Source: a virus. From it: a stretch of DNA of 31,177 nt. Under the pieces are notes generated by a model. The model made no database searches and was not told where the DNA came from. It saw only the letters and a program-made list of their open reading frames with translations. The stretch spans positions 1-31,177 of the IMG/VR virus record IMGVR_UViG_3300031997_000652; one strand, given 5' to 3'. The translations under genes were made by a program, and so were the position numbers. This document shows, in pieces, positions 22,118 to 29,183 of the stretch. The first letter of the stretch is position 1. The number at the start of each line of letters is the position of its first letter.

Positions 22118-22340
22118 TGTCCTCTTTAAGTTTATTGAATCCATTAATGTCAGAGATGCTGAGGATATGGTGGTAGATAAACTTAAAGGGGATGTCACTC
22201 TCTCAATAAGAACCATATCCGGAAAAGAACACATTGTATCAATGAATAGAATGTGGAATGTAATTGGTGGAGGAACAATTCGTGGACAAGAATTGGCTTC
22301 TAGCATATGCGAAAAATGGCTATGGATTAATAAACCGTAA
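22071..22340 (+). CDS. Hypothetical protein, 89 aa
   Basis: Not recognised. The N-terminus contains TVDDDIVLFKFIE, recalling the FKL element of the small-protein family but at the other end of the chain. Mixed alpha/beta, no signal peptide. Its start codon and first 15 codons form an 18-bp-stem hairpin, so initiation may depend on ribosomes finishing the upstream gene (TAATG coupling). Confidence 0.65.
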   Translation: MSSFHGHSVVTVDDDIVLFKFIESINVRDAEDMVVDKLKGDVTLSIRTISGKEHIVSMNRMWNVIGGGTIRGQELASSICEKWLWINKP

Positions 22341-22351
22341 TGGAGATATAA

Positions 22352-22594
22352 ATGAAACAGCAAGGAAGATGCATTGTTGGTGATCTACGTGTGGTAGATA
22401 GTTATACCTCTGATTGGATGTCTATTAAGATGCATCCTGCTACTTTTTATCGTCGCCAGGCTGACATTCTTCCTACCTTAGAAAAAATTAAGGGCCTATA
22501 TGCTGAACTCGACATGGGTCAGTATATTCTTCTGCGATTTTCTGAGAAGGATGATGTCACTGCCTTTCATAAGCGCCATCACGAATACATATGA
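22352..22594 (+). CDS. Small protein, possible member of the DAxxFKL family, 80 aa
   Basis: Ends ILLRFSEKDDVTAFHKRHHEYI, a degenerate form of the family ending. The first half is unremarkable (CIVGDLRVVDSYTSDWMSI). A TGGAGATATAA ribosome site precedes the ATG. The stop overlaps the next start. Confidence 0.65.
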   Translation: MKQQGRCIVGDLRVVDSYTSDWMSIKMHPATFYRRQADILPTLEKIKGLYAELDMGQYILLRFSEKDDVTAFHKRHHEYI

Positions 22595-23025
22595 GCGTTA
22601 AGAAACTTCATTCGCGAACTAAAATATTCTTTCCTAAACCATATGTGGTTAGGTTGGATTATTCTAATATTGTAGCGGATGAGGCAATGACCGATTATAG
22701 GAAACTCACAAGACAAGCCTATAAGTTGCTTAAGGGGACCTGGGGTTATTGTCAACTTGAATATGAACAAGTGAAAATAAAGGATGAATTTAAGCATCCT
22801 GCTCCTCCGGGACCTAATCATTTTGCTGTAATGATTCCTCCGGGTATTGGCGTTTCTTCATTTGATTCCGATTATCAGCGTGTCGCGCGCGGATATATCT
22901 GTTTCGCTGATGAATTGGATGCATTACAATTCAGACTCTCTATTTCTGCAAATGCTATTCAGGTATTGATGTGGCCTGAAAGATGGTTCACTATCCACGA
23001 GATAGTAGAAGCGGATGAGTCTTAG
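22591..23025 (+). CDS. Hypothetical protein with DALQFRL element, 144 aa
   Basis: Contains the family element ICFADELDALQFRLSI at about residues 106-121, but with an extra Trp-containing tail (VLMWPERWFTIHEI), as in phage relatives where the signature is followed by a second strand. The N-terminus is basic. No enzyme motif recognised. Overlaps the previous gene by 4 bases. Confidence 0.7.
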   Translation: MSVKKLHSRTKIFFPKPYVVRLDYSNIVADEAMTDYRKLTRQAYKLLKGTWGYCQLEYEQVKIKDEFKHPAPPGPNHFAVMIPPGIGVSSFDSDYQRVARGYICFADELDALQFRLSISANAIQVLMWPERWFTIHEIVEADES

Positions 23026-23062
23026 ATCTGTGTCATCTTTTGTAAGACTGGTCTGAACCTGC

Positions 23063-23070
23063 CATAAATA
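23063..23070 (+). promoter_or_regulatory. T4-type late promoter box (CATAAATA)
   Basis: CATAAATA, 21 bases before the ATG at 23092, with AAGAGGACA as ribosome site. Confidence 0.72.
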
Positions 23071-23091
23071 CAGATAATAAGAGGACACCGT

Positions 23092-23340
23092 ATGCACCCG
23101 TTTTTAGATGTTGCCAAACTAACCGACGAAGAGATTATCGAAAGGTTGGGGAGAGCCTACACCTTTATGAACATGCAGAAAACACTTGGACATTCACCGG
23201 CGGTTCTTAGCATTAGAGAAGTTATTCAACATCTTGAGGACGAAAGAGCCAAAAGAATGCAGAAGATGATGGATGATGAATATTCAAGAAAGTTTCCAGA
23301 AGCTAATAAACCGATTGAATTAGGTAAGATCGAGGACTAA
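23092..23340 (+). CDS. Hypothetical late protein, 82 aa
   Basis: Almost entirely helical and charged (KLTDEEIIERLGRAYTFMNM, EDERAKRMQKMMDDEYSRK), likely a small coiled-coil or assembly factor. A strong late promoter and ribosome site precede it; the next gene begins 5 bases after its stop. Not recognised further. Confidence 0.7.
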   Translation: MHPFLDVAKLTDEEIIERLGRAYTFMNMQKTLGHSPAVLSIREVIQHLEDERAKRMQKMMDDEYSRKFPEANKPIELGKIED

Positions 23341-23345
23341 TAACT

Positions 23346-24062
23346 ATGATGAAACGAGGGAAAAGCATCATCAGAAATTATATGACCCTGAGTTATGAAT
23401 TTGCTGGAACAAGAATACAAGAAGGATTTCTTACTCCTGTTGATTGGGAACTATCTGTCAACTTAATTGTTTCGGGTAAGAAGTCTAAATCAAAAGAAGA
23501 TATTGAATATAGAGCAAGTGTTATATATCAGAAATTATATTTTTGGTTAGATACTAATTTATCTTATATAACAATGGTGGATGTGGGTAACGAAGATGAT
23601 TTATACCTTGCGAATCTATCATCCAATATTATGTTATATTGTCCTGGAAATCCCAGTGATGATTTAATTATAAGATTGATACATTCAAAACTCTCTGCAT
23701 TATCCGGCTCGGATATGGAGATCGGCGAAATTAAATTAAAGGCAAGTGATACATCATTGCAGTACACTTATGATTGTCCCGAACACGAATATGAATTGCC
23801 AGCAACCACAACAGAATACTACACAGAAGGTACCTGCAGGGATATAGAACCTTGGTGGACAAGAAATGATGGATTCTGTTTTGAATTTGTTCGCCCAGAA
23901 GAATCAGAAGCTACAGACGAAGAAATTTTTGCAGGAATTACTGATCCAATGGATGAATTTGAAAGAGTAGTTTCTGAAATGGATGATACACATATCGGTA
24001 TGGTAAGAGAACCAGCAAGAATTGTTCAGGTGGAAAAGTGGAAGCCACGGAAGGTCGAATGA
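23346..24062 (+). CDS. Hypothetical late protein, 238 aa
   Basis: Not recognised. N-terminal beta region (NYMTLSYEFAGTRIQEGFLTPVDWELSVNLIV), a helix, then mixed strands, and an acidic C-terminus (PEESEATDEEIFAGI). ATG 23349 is an alternative start. Transcribed with the 82-residue gene from the late promoter, and overlaps the DnaE-like gene (ATGA). Confidence 0.68.
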   Translation: MMKRGKSIIRNYMTLSYEFAGTRIQEGFLTPVDWELSVNLIVSGKKSKSKEDIEYRASVIYQKLYFWLDTNLSYITMVDVGNEDDLYLANLSSNIMLYCPGNPSDDLIIRLIHSKLSALSGSDMEIGEIKLKASDTSLQYTYDCPEHEYELPATTTEYYTEGTCRDIEPWWTRNDGFCFEFVRPEESEATDEEIFAGITDPMDEFERVVSEMDDTHIGMVREPARIVQVEKWKPRKVE

Positions 24063-24574
24063 AAACAAATATGTACGGTCAAGCCATACTTTCCAGTAAT
24101 GAATTGAGAGAATTATTACTGCAAGGAAAGAGCATAAGTCACTTGAATGTTATATTTGATGAGGAAATAAACCTCTTTAAAGAACACCAGGCCGAACTAC
24201 TGCAAGAAACAATTACATTTTTAGATGCACCAGAGGAACTTTTAACGTTTGACGAGTTTCACCAAAAATGTGCCGATGAATGGATTTTCCCAGAAATTTA
24301 TCAGCAAATAGATGTAAAGAAATGGCTATTCGATAAATGTAAAACAAATGCCGAAGTAGACAGAGTAGAATTAGAATATGAACTCTATGAAGAGCGTGAT
24401 TTAATTATGTTACTTCGATTGTTTATATTCCTTGTAGATTATATGAGGAAGAATAAATTTATTTGGGGTGTAGGAAGAGGTTCAAGTGTTTCATCGTACA
24501 TTCTGTATTTGATAGGTGTTCATAGAGTAGATTCGCTGAAATATGGATTCGATATCAAAGACTATTTAAAATGA
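24059..24574 (+). CDS. Short protein ending in a DnaE-like GRGS motif
   Basis: 171 residues from ATG 24059, overlapping the previous stop. The last third reads IWGVGRGSSVSSYILYLIGVHRVDSLKYG, matching the bacterial Pol III alpha segment G-P-G-R-G-S-x-x-x-S-x-x-x-Y-x-L-x-I-x-x-x-D-P-L-x-Y (GRGS at 139-142). In DnaE this is followed at once by the catalytic P-D-x-D-x-D-F; here the protein ends at IKDYLK, so the catalytic aspartates are missing. The first 100 residues are helical and acidic and resemble nothing I know. It may bind the clamp, DNA or nucleotides without polymerising. A homing endonuclease gene follows with overlap. Confidence 0.7.
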   Translation: MKTNMYGQAILSSNELRELLLQGKSISHLNVIFDEEINLFKEHQAELLQETITFLDAPEELLTFDEFHQKCADEWIFPEIYQQIDVKKWLFDKCKTNAEVDRVELEYELYEERDLIMLLRLFIFLVDYMRKNKFIWGVGRGSSVSSYILYLIGVHRVDSLKYGFDIKDYLK

Positions 24575-25248
24575 AGGAATTTAAACCCACCTGGTTATAT
24601 ATTAAACAACATAATATAACCGGATTGAAATATTTTGGTAAGACAATTTCTGATCCAATTAAGTATAGAGGATCTGGTATAGTTTGGACGAGGCATCTTA
24701 ATAAACACGGAGATGATGTATCTACATTATGGACACAATTTTTTGAAGATAAAGAAGCTATAACAGAATATGCAGTAAATTTTTCTAAGGAAAATAACAT
24801 AGTAGAATCTAAAGAATGGGCTAATCTTAAAATAGAAGACGGACATATGGGCGGTTATTACGGAGAGGTTACAGCCGAGACAAGGAAAAAGCTAAGTGAT
24901 AAGAGTAAACAGCACAAACATTCAGAAGAATCTAAGGAGAAAATATCTGCTAAATTAAAAGGGAGAACGTTTTCAGAAGAATGGATAGAAAAATTAAAAG
25001 TATCCAGCAAAGGTAGAAAACACACAGAAGAATCAAAGCTAAAGATGTCTGAATCTAAGAAGGGATTTAAGCATACTGAAGAAACTAAATTAAAAATTAG
25101 TAAAATGGTTAAGGGTAAGAATATAGGTAGCGATAATCCATTCTTTGGTAAAACACATACACCGGAAGTAATGGAAAAAATTAAAGCAACAAAGAAACTA
25201 AAATTAGAAAAATTAGGAGAAAATCATGTCACGCCACGTTACATATAG
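24571..25248 (+). CDS. GIY-YIG homing endonuclease with NUMOD3 repeats
   Basis: 225 residues. The N-terminal domain has the variant WLYIKQHNITGLKYFGKT, in which Y-I and Y-F-G take the place of GIY and YIG, followed by Y-R-G-S-G. The C-terminal half has four or more NUMOD3-type DNA-binding repeats (HSEESKEKISAKLKGR, HTEESKLKMSESKKG, HTEETKLKISKMVKG), ending GKTHTPEVMEKIK. This is the layout of T4 Seg/Tev-like enzymes. It overlaps the DnaE-like gene (ATGA) and its 3' end runs 23 bases into the next gene, so it is wedged between two phage genes without disrupting either. Confidence 0.9.
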   Translation: MKEFKPTWLYIKQHNITGLKYFGKTISDPIKYRGSGIVWTRHLNKHGDDVSTLWTQFFEDKEAITEYAVNFSKENNIVESKEWANLKIEDGHMGGYYGEVTAETRKKLSDKSKQHKHSEESKEKISAKLKGRTFSEEWIEKLKVSSKGRKHTEESKLKMSESKKGFKHTEETKLKISKMVKGKNIGSDNPFFGKTHTPEVMEKIKATKKLKLEKLGENHVTPRYI

Positions 25249-25564
25249 AGGCACGACATTGGATATGGATTCCATTCGTCGTGAAAATGAGAAAGTTCCA
25301 GCAATTGGAAATATGAAAGTAAATGCCAAGGGTGATCAAATTAAGGATGGCCGCGTAACCAAGACTGCTGATCAGATTGCTCGCGAAAATCACAGAGTTC
25401 AATCTACCATAGTAAATACTGGCCTGAAGGGCCCTGTTCCCGCAGCACCTGCAACGGTATTAGAGGCACCAAAGGCATCCAGAGTTGCAAAGACAACAAA
25501 GGCAATGAAAGAAGTAGAGTTGCCCAGTGGCGACATTGTTATGAAAGAAGACGATGAAAATTAA
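25226..25564 (+). CDS. T4-like conserved small virion-type protein, 112 aa
   Basis: Starts inside the end of the GIY-YIG gene with its own AGGAG site. The N-terminus (RHVTYRGTTLDMDSIRRENE, then IGNMKVNAKGD) is a pattern I associate with a conserved protein of T4-like phages; KTADQIARENHRVQ follows, then an Ala/Pro-rich linker and acidic end. Function not established. Its stop lies 8 bases inside the co-chaperonin gene. Confidence 0.7.
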   Translation: MSRHVTYRGTTLDMDSIRRENEKVPAIGNMKVNAKGDQIKDGRVTKTADQIARENHRVQSTIVNTGLKGPVPAAPATVLEAPKASRVAKTTKAMKEVELPSGDIVMKEDDEN

Positions 25565-25907
25565 AGCACTCAAAGGTAAAGTCCTTGTTACCGACCTGGA
25601 ACGAGGATCGCGTGTAGTCAATGGAATTATTATTCCGAGCGATGATGGTAAGAGTGAGGGTATACGCCCACGCTGGTGTAAAGTATATTCTGTTGGAGAA
25701 GACATCACAGATATTACACCCGGACAATGGATTCTTGTTGAACATCTACGATGGACTCGTATGATTAAGATCAGACAGGAGGACGGTACATATCTTCAAT
25801 TATTTGGAGTAGAATGGCCACAGGCATGTATGCTTGTTTCTGACGATGATCCAGAGACAGCAATTTTCTCCGTATTTTCACAGGCAAACGAACGCGCTCA
25901 GACTTGA
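25554..25907 (+). CDS. GroES-like co-chaperonin (T4 gp31 analogue)
   Basis: 117 residues. It has the GroES plan: KIKALKGKVLVTDLERGSRVVNGIIIPSD (start strand plus mobile loop region ending in the G-I-I-I-P turn), WCKVYSVGEDITDITPGQWILVEHLRW (V-G-x-G and P-G-D equivalents). The mobile loop G-S-R-V-V-N-G-I-I-I contains the hydrophobic I-I-I that contacts GroEL. T4 gp31 replaces GroES for capsid protein folding; the same role is likely here. The extra C-terminal 20 residues are not typical of GroES. Confidence 0.85.
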   Translation: MKIKALKGKVLVTDLERGSRVVNGIIIPSDDGKSEGIRPRWCKVYSVGEDITDITPGQWILVEHLRWTRMIKIRQEDGTYLQLFGVEWPQACMLVSDDDPETAIFSVFSQANERAQT

Positions 25908-25932
25908 CATTTCTATTGTTCATAGTTATACT
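25904..25932 (+). promoter_or_regulatory. Sigma70-like promoter for clamp loader gene
   Basis: TTGACA (25904-25909), 17-base spacer, TATACT (25927-25932), beginning at the stop of the co-chaperonin gene. Confidence 0.88.
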
Positions 25933-25957
25933 TGTTACAAATTAGAAAGGTCAGTCT

Positions 25958-26896
25958 GTGAAAGAATTATGGGTCGAAAAATACCGTCCACCTACACTTG
26001 ACGGTTATGTCTTCAAAGACAAAAATCAGAAAAAGCAAATTGAACGATGGATTGCAGGTGGTGCATTGCCGCATATGCTTCTGTCTGGTTCGCCAGGCAC
26101 TGGCAAGTCCACACTTATTAAAATCCTGTTGAATGAATTAAAGATTAATGCATTTGATATTCTTGATGTAAATGCATCCAAGGATAATGGTGTTGATTAC
26201 ATTCGTGATACAATTACACGATTCTCCGAAACCATGGGATATGGTGAAATTCGTTATGTATTTTTAGACGAGGCTGATGGATTATCTCCACCAGCACAAA
26301 ATACATTGCGTGGCACAATGGAAAAATACGCAAAGAATGTACGCTTCTTGCTGACATGTAATTATCCACACAAGATTATCCAAGCTATTCATTCTCGTTG
26401 CGAAACAGGTCGTATGCATATTGAGAGTTTGAATAAAGACGAATTTGATATGCGTCTTATTGATATCTTACAAAAAGAAAACACTGAAATTGACATTGAC
26501 GCATTAGAAGAAATCTCCAAAAAAACTTATCCCGACTTACGCAGGGGTATAAGTATGGTGCAGGCCAATGTATTAGACGGTAAATTGCAAAAACCTGGCG
26601 AAGGTATCGAGAATGTTGCTGACTACAGACTGGACATGGTTGCATTGTTTAGATCTAAGAGATTTAAGGAAGCAAGGCAACTAATTTGCACACAGGCACA
26701 GCAAGAAGAATATGAAGATATTTACAAATTCATGTATCAGAATTTGGATGTCTGGGCCGATGGTAATGATTCTAAAGAAGATCGCTGTATTTTAGTAATA
26801 CGTGACGGATTGGTAAAACATACAATGTGCGCAGATATTGAAATCAATCTAAGTGCAACTATGGTAGAGCTTGAAATAATTGCAAAAGAAGCATAA
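25958..26896 (+). CDS. 44: Clamp-loader large subunit (T4 gp44/RFC small-subunit-like AAA+ ATPase)
   Basis: 312 residues from GTG 25958 (AGAAAGG ribosome site). It begins LWVEKYRPPTLDGYV, the RFC-box I hallmark. Walker A is SGSPGTGKST (43-52), Walker B is FLDEADG, sensor/SRC element is IHSRCE. Length matches T4 gp44 (319). It loads the sliding clamp on primed DNA with ATP. A gp62 partner is not recognisable immediately downstream. Its own sigma70-like promoter fits early replication expression. Confidence 0.95.
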   Translation: MKELWVEKYRPPTLDGYVFKDKNQKKQIERWIAGGALPHMLLSGSPGTGKSTLIKILLNELKINAFDILDVNASKDNGVDYIRDTITRFSETMGYGEIRYVFLDEADGLSPPAQNTLRGTMEKYAKNVRFLLTCNYPHKIIQAIHSRCETGRMHIESLNKDEFDMRLIDILQKENTEIDIDALEEISKKTYPDLRRGISMVQANVLDGKLQKPGEGIENVADYRLDMVALFRSKRFKEARQLICTQAQQEEYEDIYKFMYQNLDVWADGNDSKEDRCILVIRDGLVKHTMCADIEINLSATMVELEIIAKEA

Positions 26897-27158
26897 TCAG
26901 ATTATATATTCTCGATTTGAGTATTTTATAGGAGATACACCATCCCACGAAATATTTAACGAATATGATAATATGTTCAATAACATACTTGAGAACGGTG
27001 TTCAGGTTAGTGGGGCACAGGCAGCTATTAATATGGATTTAAGAACTGCCATAGTCCTAACATATTCGGAAGAAGCAGATAACTTTTTGCGTCTAAAATT
27101 CTGTAATAGAAAAGATGTAAAATTTCATGATTGTAGACCAAAAAAGGAAAAAGAATGA
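26880..27158 (+). CDS. Small protein, possible DAxxFKL family member, about 92 aa (start uncertain)
   Basis: The frame opens at TTG 26880 inside the clamp loader gene; no ATG occurs before residue 31, so the true start may be this TTG or an unusual codon near 26900. The body reads RFEYFIGDTPSHEIFNEYDN and ends TYSEEADNFLRLKF, similar to the acidic stretch plus FxLKF of the small-protein family. The last residues are basic. Stop overlaps the next ATG. Confidence 0.6.
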   Translation: MQKKHNQIIYSRFEYFIGDTPSHEIFNEYDNMFNNILENGVQVSGAQAAINMDLRTAIVLTYSEEADNFLRLKFCNRKDVKFHDCRPKKEKE

Positions 27159-27529
27159 GCAAAGAAAAAGTTTTTATTATTGTATCGCACAAGAATAGCC
27201 TTAAGAAGGATCCTAAGACAGGTAAGGGTCTTAAGGATCAATGGGAAGTTGCAGAATCTGTAGAATTTGTAAACCAAGTTAGAGATAGACATATTTCTGT
27301 AGGTAGTGCTATTGGCGATTACATCAATAGAAAAATGATTACCGGTTCGCGATATGGTATAACCGAATACGATAAATTTGAAGAGTATGTCCGCACAAAA
27401 TATAAGAAGCAAATGGATGAATTAGATGCTGCTTATCGTGAAGTTCAAATTCAACCAGAGGAAAGCCCCGAAGTCTTTGTCGACCAATTCGGCAATATAA
27501 GAGCCAAGACTGTTTTTGACGTAGCATGA
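27155..27529 (+). CDS. Conserved T4-like hypothetical protein, 124 aa
   Basis: Starts with VFIIVSHKNSLKKDPKTGKG, followed by a helix and VGSAIGDYINRKMITGSRYGI, a stretch I associate with an uncharacterised gene of T4-like cyanophages beside replication genes. Soluble, charged, helical C-terminal third. Could occupy the clamp-loader partner position but does not look like gp62. Overlaps neighbours by 4 bases on both sides. Confidence 0.7.
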   Translation: MSKEKVFIIVSHKNSLKKDPKTGKGLKDQWEVAESVEFVNQVRDRHISVGSAIGDYINRKMITGSRYGITEYDKFEEYVRTKYKKQMDELDAAYREVQIQPEESPEVFVDQFGNIRAKTVFDVA

Positions 27530-28131
27530 AGCCTAAAATAATATTAACCGATGCCGATGGTGTATTAGTTTGGTGGTTTGGCGGATTTGAAAAGTTTATG
27601 GCCGATAAGGGCCATAAATTAATCCCTGGCACAGATCAACATTATTCAATGAGTGCTCGTTATGATATAAATGATGACCAGGCGTATCAGCTAATCAACG
27701 AATACAACGAGAGTCCATATATTGCTGATTTAGAACCATATGAAGATGCTGCTGAGTATGTTAAAAAATTAGCCGGTCATGGATTTAAATTTGTCTGTAT
27801 TACTAGTCTGAGTGCTAATCCGACTGCCAAGAAACATAGAAAAGAAAATCTAGAAAAACTATTTGGAAATATGTTCATTGAACTTATTTGTTTAGAGACA
27901 GGGTCCTCGAAAAGAAATGCTCTGTTTCCCTGGGAAGGATCTGATTTATTCTGGATTGAAGATCATATCAAGAATGCCGAAGCCGGCTATCAAATGGGTC
28001 TTAGAACGGTATTAATTCAACAAGACCATAACGACCATTATGAGACAGAACATTTTGCTATTGTAGGTCCTAAACATCCGTGGAAAGAAATCTACGAAAT
28101 GGTTTGCAAGGAATATAATCTAATATCGTGA
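27526..28131 (+). CDS. HAD-superfamily phosphatase (5'-deoxynucleotidase-like)
   Basis: 201 residues. Motif I is LTDADGVLVWW (Asp9 nucleophile, Asp11), motif II is ICITS-like VCITSLS, motif IV is FWIEDHIKNAEAG. This pattern fits HAD enzymes related to 5'(3')-deoxyribonucleotidases found in phages. It probably hydrolyses a phosphorylated nucleotide or similar small substrate. It is in an overlap-coupled run with the P-loop kinase that follows. Confidence 0.82.
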   Translation: MKPKIILTDADGVLVWWFGGFEKFMADKGHKLIPGTDQHYSMSARYDINDDQAYQLINEYNESPYIADLEPYEDAAEYVKKLAGHGFKFVCITSLSANPTAKKHRKENLEKLFGNMFIELICLETGSSKRNALFPWEGSDLFWIEDHIKNAEAGYQMGLRTVLIQQDHNDHYETEHFAIVGPKHPWKEIYEMVCKEYNLIS

Positions 28132-28577
28132 CACAACGAATTCTTGTTATGGGCCTTCCGGGTGCCGGAAAGACAACACTTGCAGAAAAGCTTAGGATAT
28201 ATTTTGAGCATTATGAAAAGAAAGTAATCTGGCTAAATGCCGATAGAGTTAGAAAAGAATACAACGATTGGGATTTTAGTCACGAAGGTCGAATCAGGCA
28301 GAGTCATAGAATGCGCGAACTTGCAGATAAGATTGAATGTGATTTTGTTATTTGTGATTTTGTTGCGCCATTGGTTGAGATGAGAAATAATTTCAATGCA
28401 CATTGGACTATTTGGGTAGATACGATTGAAAGGGGGCGGTTCGACAATACAAACAGAGTATTTGTTCCACCCGATGTATATGATTTCAGGGTGATAGAAC
28501 AGGATGCCGAAAAATGGGCTACGTTCATAACAAATCATATCCTAAAACTCAGCATGACTAAATTAGGACTTAAATAG
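28128..28577 (+). CDS. P-loop kinase (adenylylsulfate-kinase-like)
   Basis: 149 residues from GTG 28128, overlapping the HAD gene stop. Walker A is GLPGAGKTT (9-17); next come VIWLNADRVRKEYNDWDFS and IRQSHRMRELAD, as in APS kinases (L-D-G-D-x-x-R segment), and DFVICDFVAPLVEMRNN. It is shorter than cellular CysC and lacks some substrate residues, so true APS kinase activity is uncertain; it may phosphorylate another small molecule. Paired kinase and HAD phosphatase genes suggest a linked modification pathway (inference). Confidence 0.8.
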   Translation: MTQRILVMGLPGAGKTTLAEKLRIYFEHYEKKVIWLNADRVRKEYNDWDFSHEGRIRQSHRMRELADKIECDFVICDFVAPLVEMRNNFNAHWTIWVDTIERGRFDNTNRVFVPPDVYDFRVIEQDAEKWATFITNHILKLSMTKLGLK

Positions 28578-28598
28578 GTATTAGAATTCCTAATCTTT

Positions 28599-28606
28599 GA
28601 TAAATA
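28599..28606 (+). promoter_or_regulatory. T4-type late promoter box (GATAAATA)
   Basis: GATAAATA, 23 bases before the ATG at 28630, with an AAGAGGAAAC ribosome site. Confidence 0.72.
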
Positions 28607-28629
28607 CTGCTACCATAAGAGGAAACGGT

Positions 28630-28959
28630 ATGCAAGTAATGCAGACAATCAAAGAAAATCAATGGAAAATCTTATTAGGTTCTTCCGGCACTATCATTAC
28701 GCTAGTGGCAACCCTTTTTACGCTCGATGCACGTTATGCCCATGCCGCAGATGTCGAGAAGGATAAGCAACAAATTCATTTAGCAGTTAAATCAGCGGTA
28801 TCTAATCTACGAAAACAGAATCTCGAAGATAAATTATTTGAATTAGATATTAAGAGGGAGCAAGCACCTAATCAACGCCTATCTCCTATAGATGCAGCAT
28901 TAGCAGCAAGATATAAAAGACAATTAGAAGAAATTATACAAAAGAAGGATAATAATTAA
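28630..28959 (+). CDS. Membrane-anchored coiled-coil protein, DARY paralogue 1, 109 aa
   Basis: Start at ATG 28630 behind a good ribosome site; the upstream in-frame start at 28597 would precede the late promoter. Residues 13-32 form one membrane helix (ILLGSSGTIITLVATLF), then LDARYAHA and a charged coiled-coil. The next gene has the same order (KILTGTTGTIIF...FFSDARYVH), so they are tandem paralogues. Late expression and a single N-terminal anchor suggest a membrane role such as lysis control or virion insertion; no proof in sequence. Confidence 0.75.
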   Translation: MQVMQTIKENQWKILLGSSGTIITLVATLFTLDARYAHAADVEKDKQQIHLAVKSAVSNLRKQNLEDKLFELDIKREQAPNQRLSPIDAALAARYKRQLEEIIQKKDNN

Positions 28960-29151
28960 ATGTTAGAATTTCTCAAGAATCATTATGGAAAAATCTTAAC
29001 TGGTACTACCGGAACAATTATTTTTACCGTTGTCGGTATTTTCTTTTCAGATGCAAGATATGTACATCAGACTAAAGAAAAAGAATATAGAGAATCAGTA
29101 CAGAAACAAATAGATACTATTCAAAAACGTATAGACGAACTTAAAAAATAA
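28960..29151 (+). CDS. Membrane-anchored protein, DARY paralogue 2, 63 aa
   Basis: Begins immediately after the stop of paralogue 1. One membrane helix (ILTGTTGTIIFTVVGIFF), SDARYVH, then a Glu/Lys-rich short coiled-coil. Shorter than paralogue 1 at the C-terminus. A bidirectional terminator follows 8 bases after the stop. Confidence 0.75.
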   Translation: MLEFLKNHYGKILTGTTGTIIFTVVGIFFSDARYVHQTKEKEYRESVQKQIDTIQKRIDELKK

Positions 29152-29158
29152 GAACATT

Positions 29159-29182
29159 AAAAAGGGCCCTTGGGGCCCTTTT
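29159..29182. terminator. Bidirectional terminator between DARY genes and phoH
   Basis: AAAAAGGGCCC and GGGCCCTTTT flank a TTG loop, with A/T runs at both ends, so the hairpin can end transcription from either side. It lies between convergent genes. Confidence 0.92.
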
Positions 29183-29183
29183 G

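Noticed and set aside
23030-23062. Inverted repeat GTCTTA/TAAGAC after the 144-aa gene as terminator
   Set aside because: Only 6 bp with an 18-base loop and no T run.
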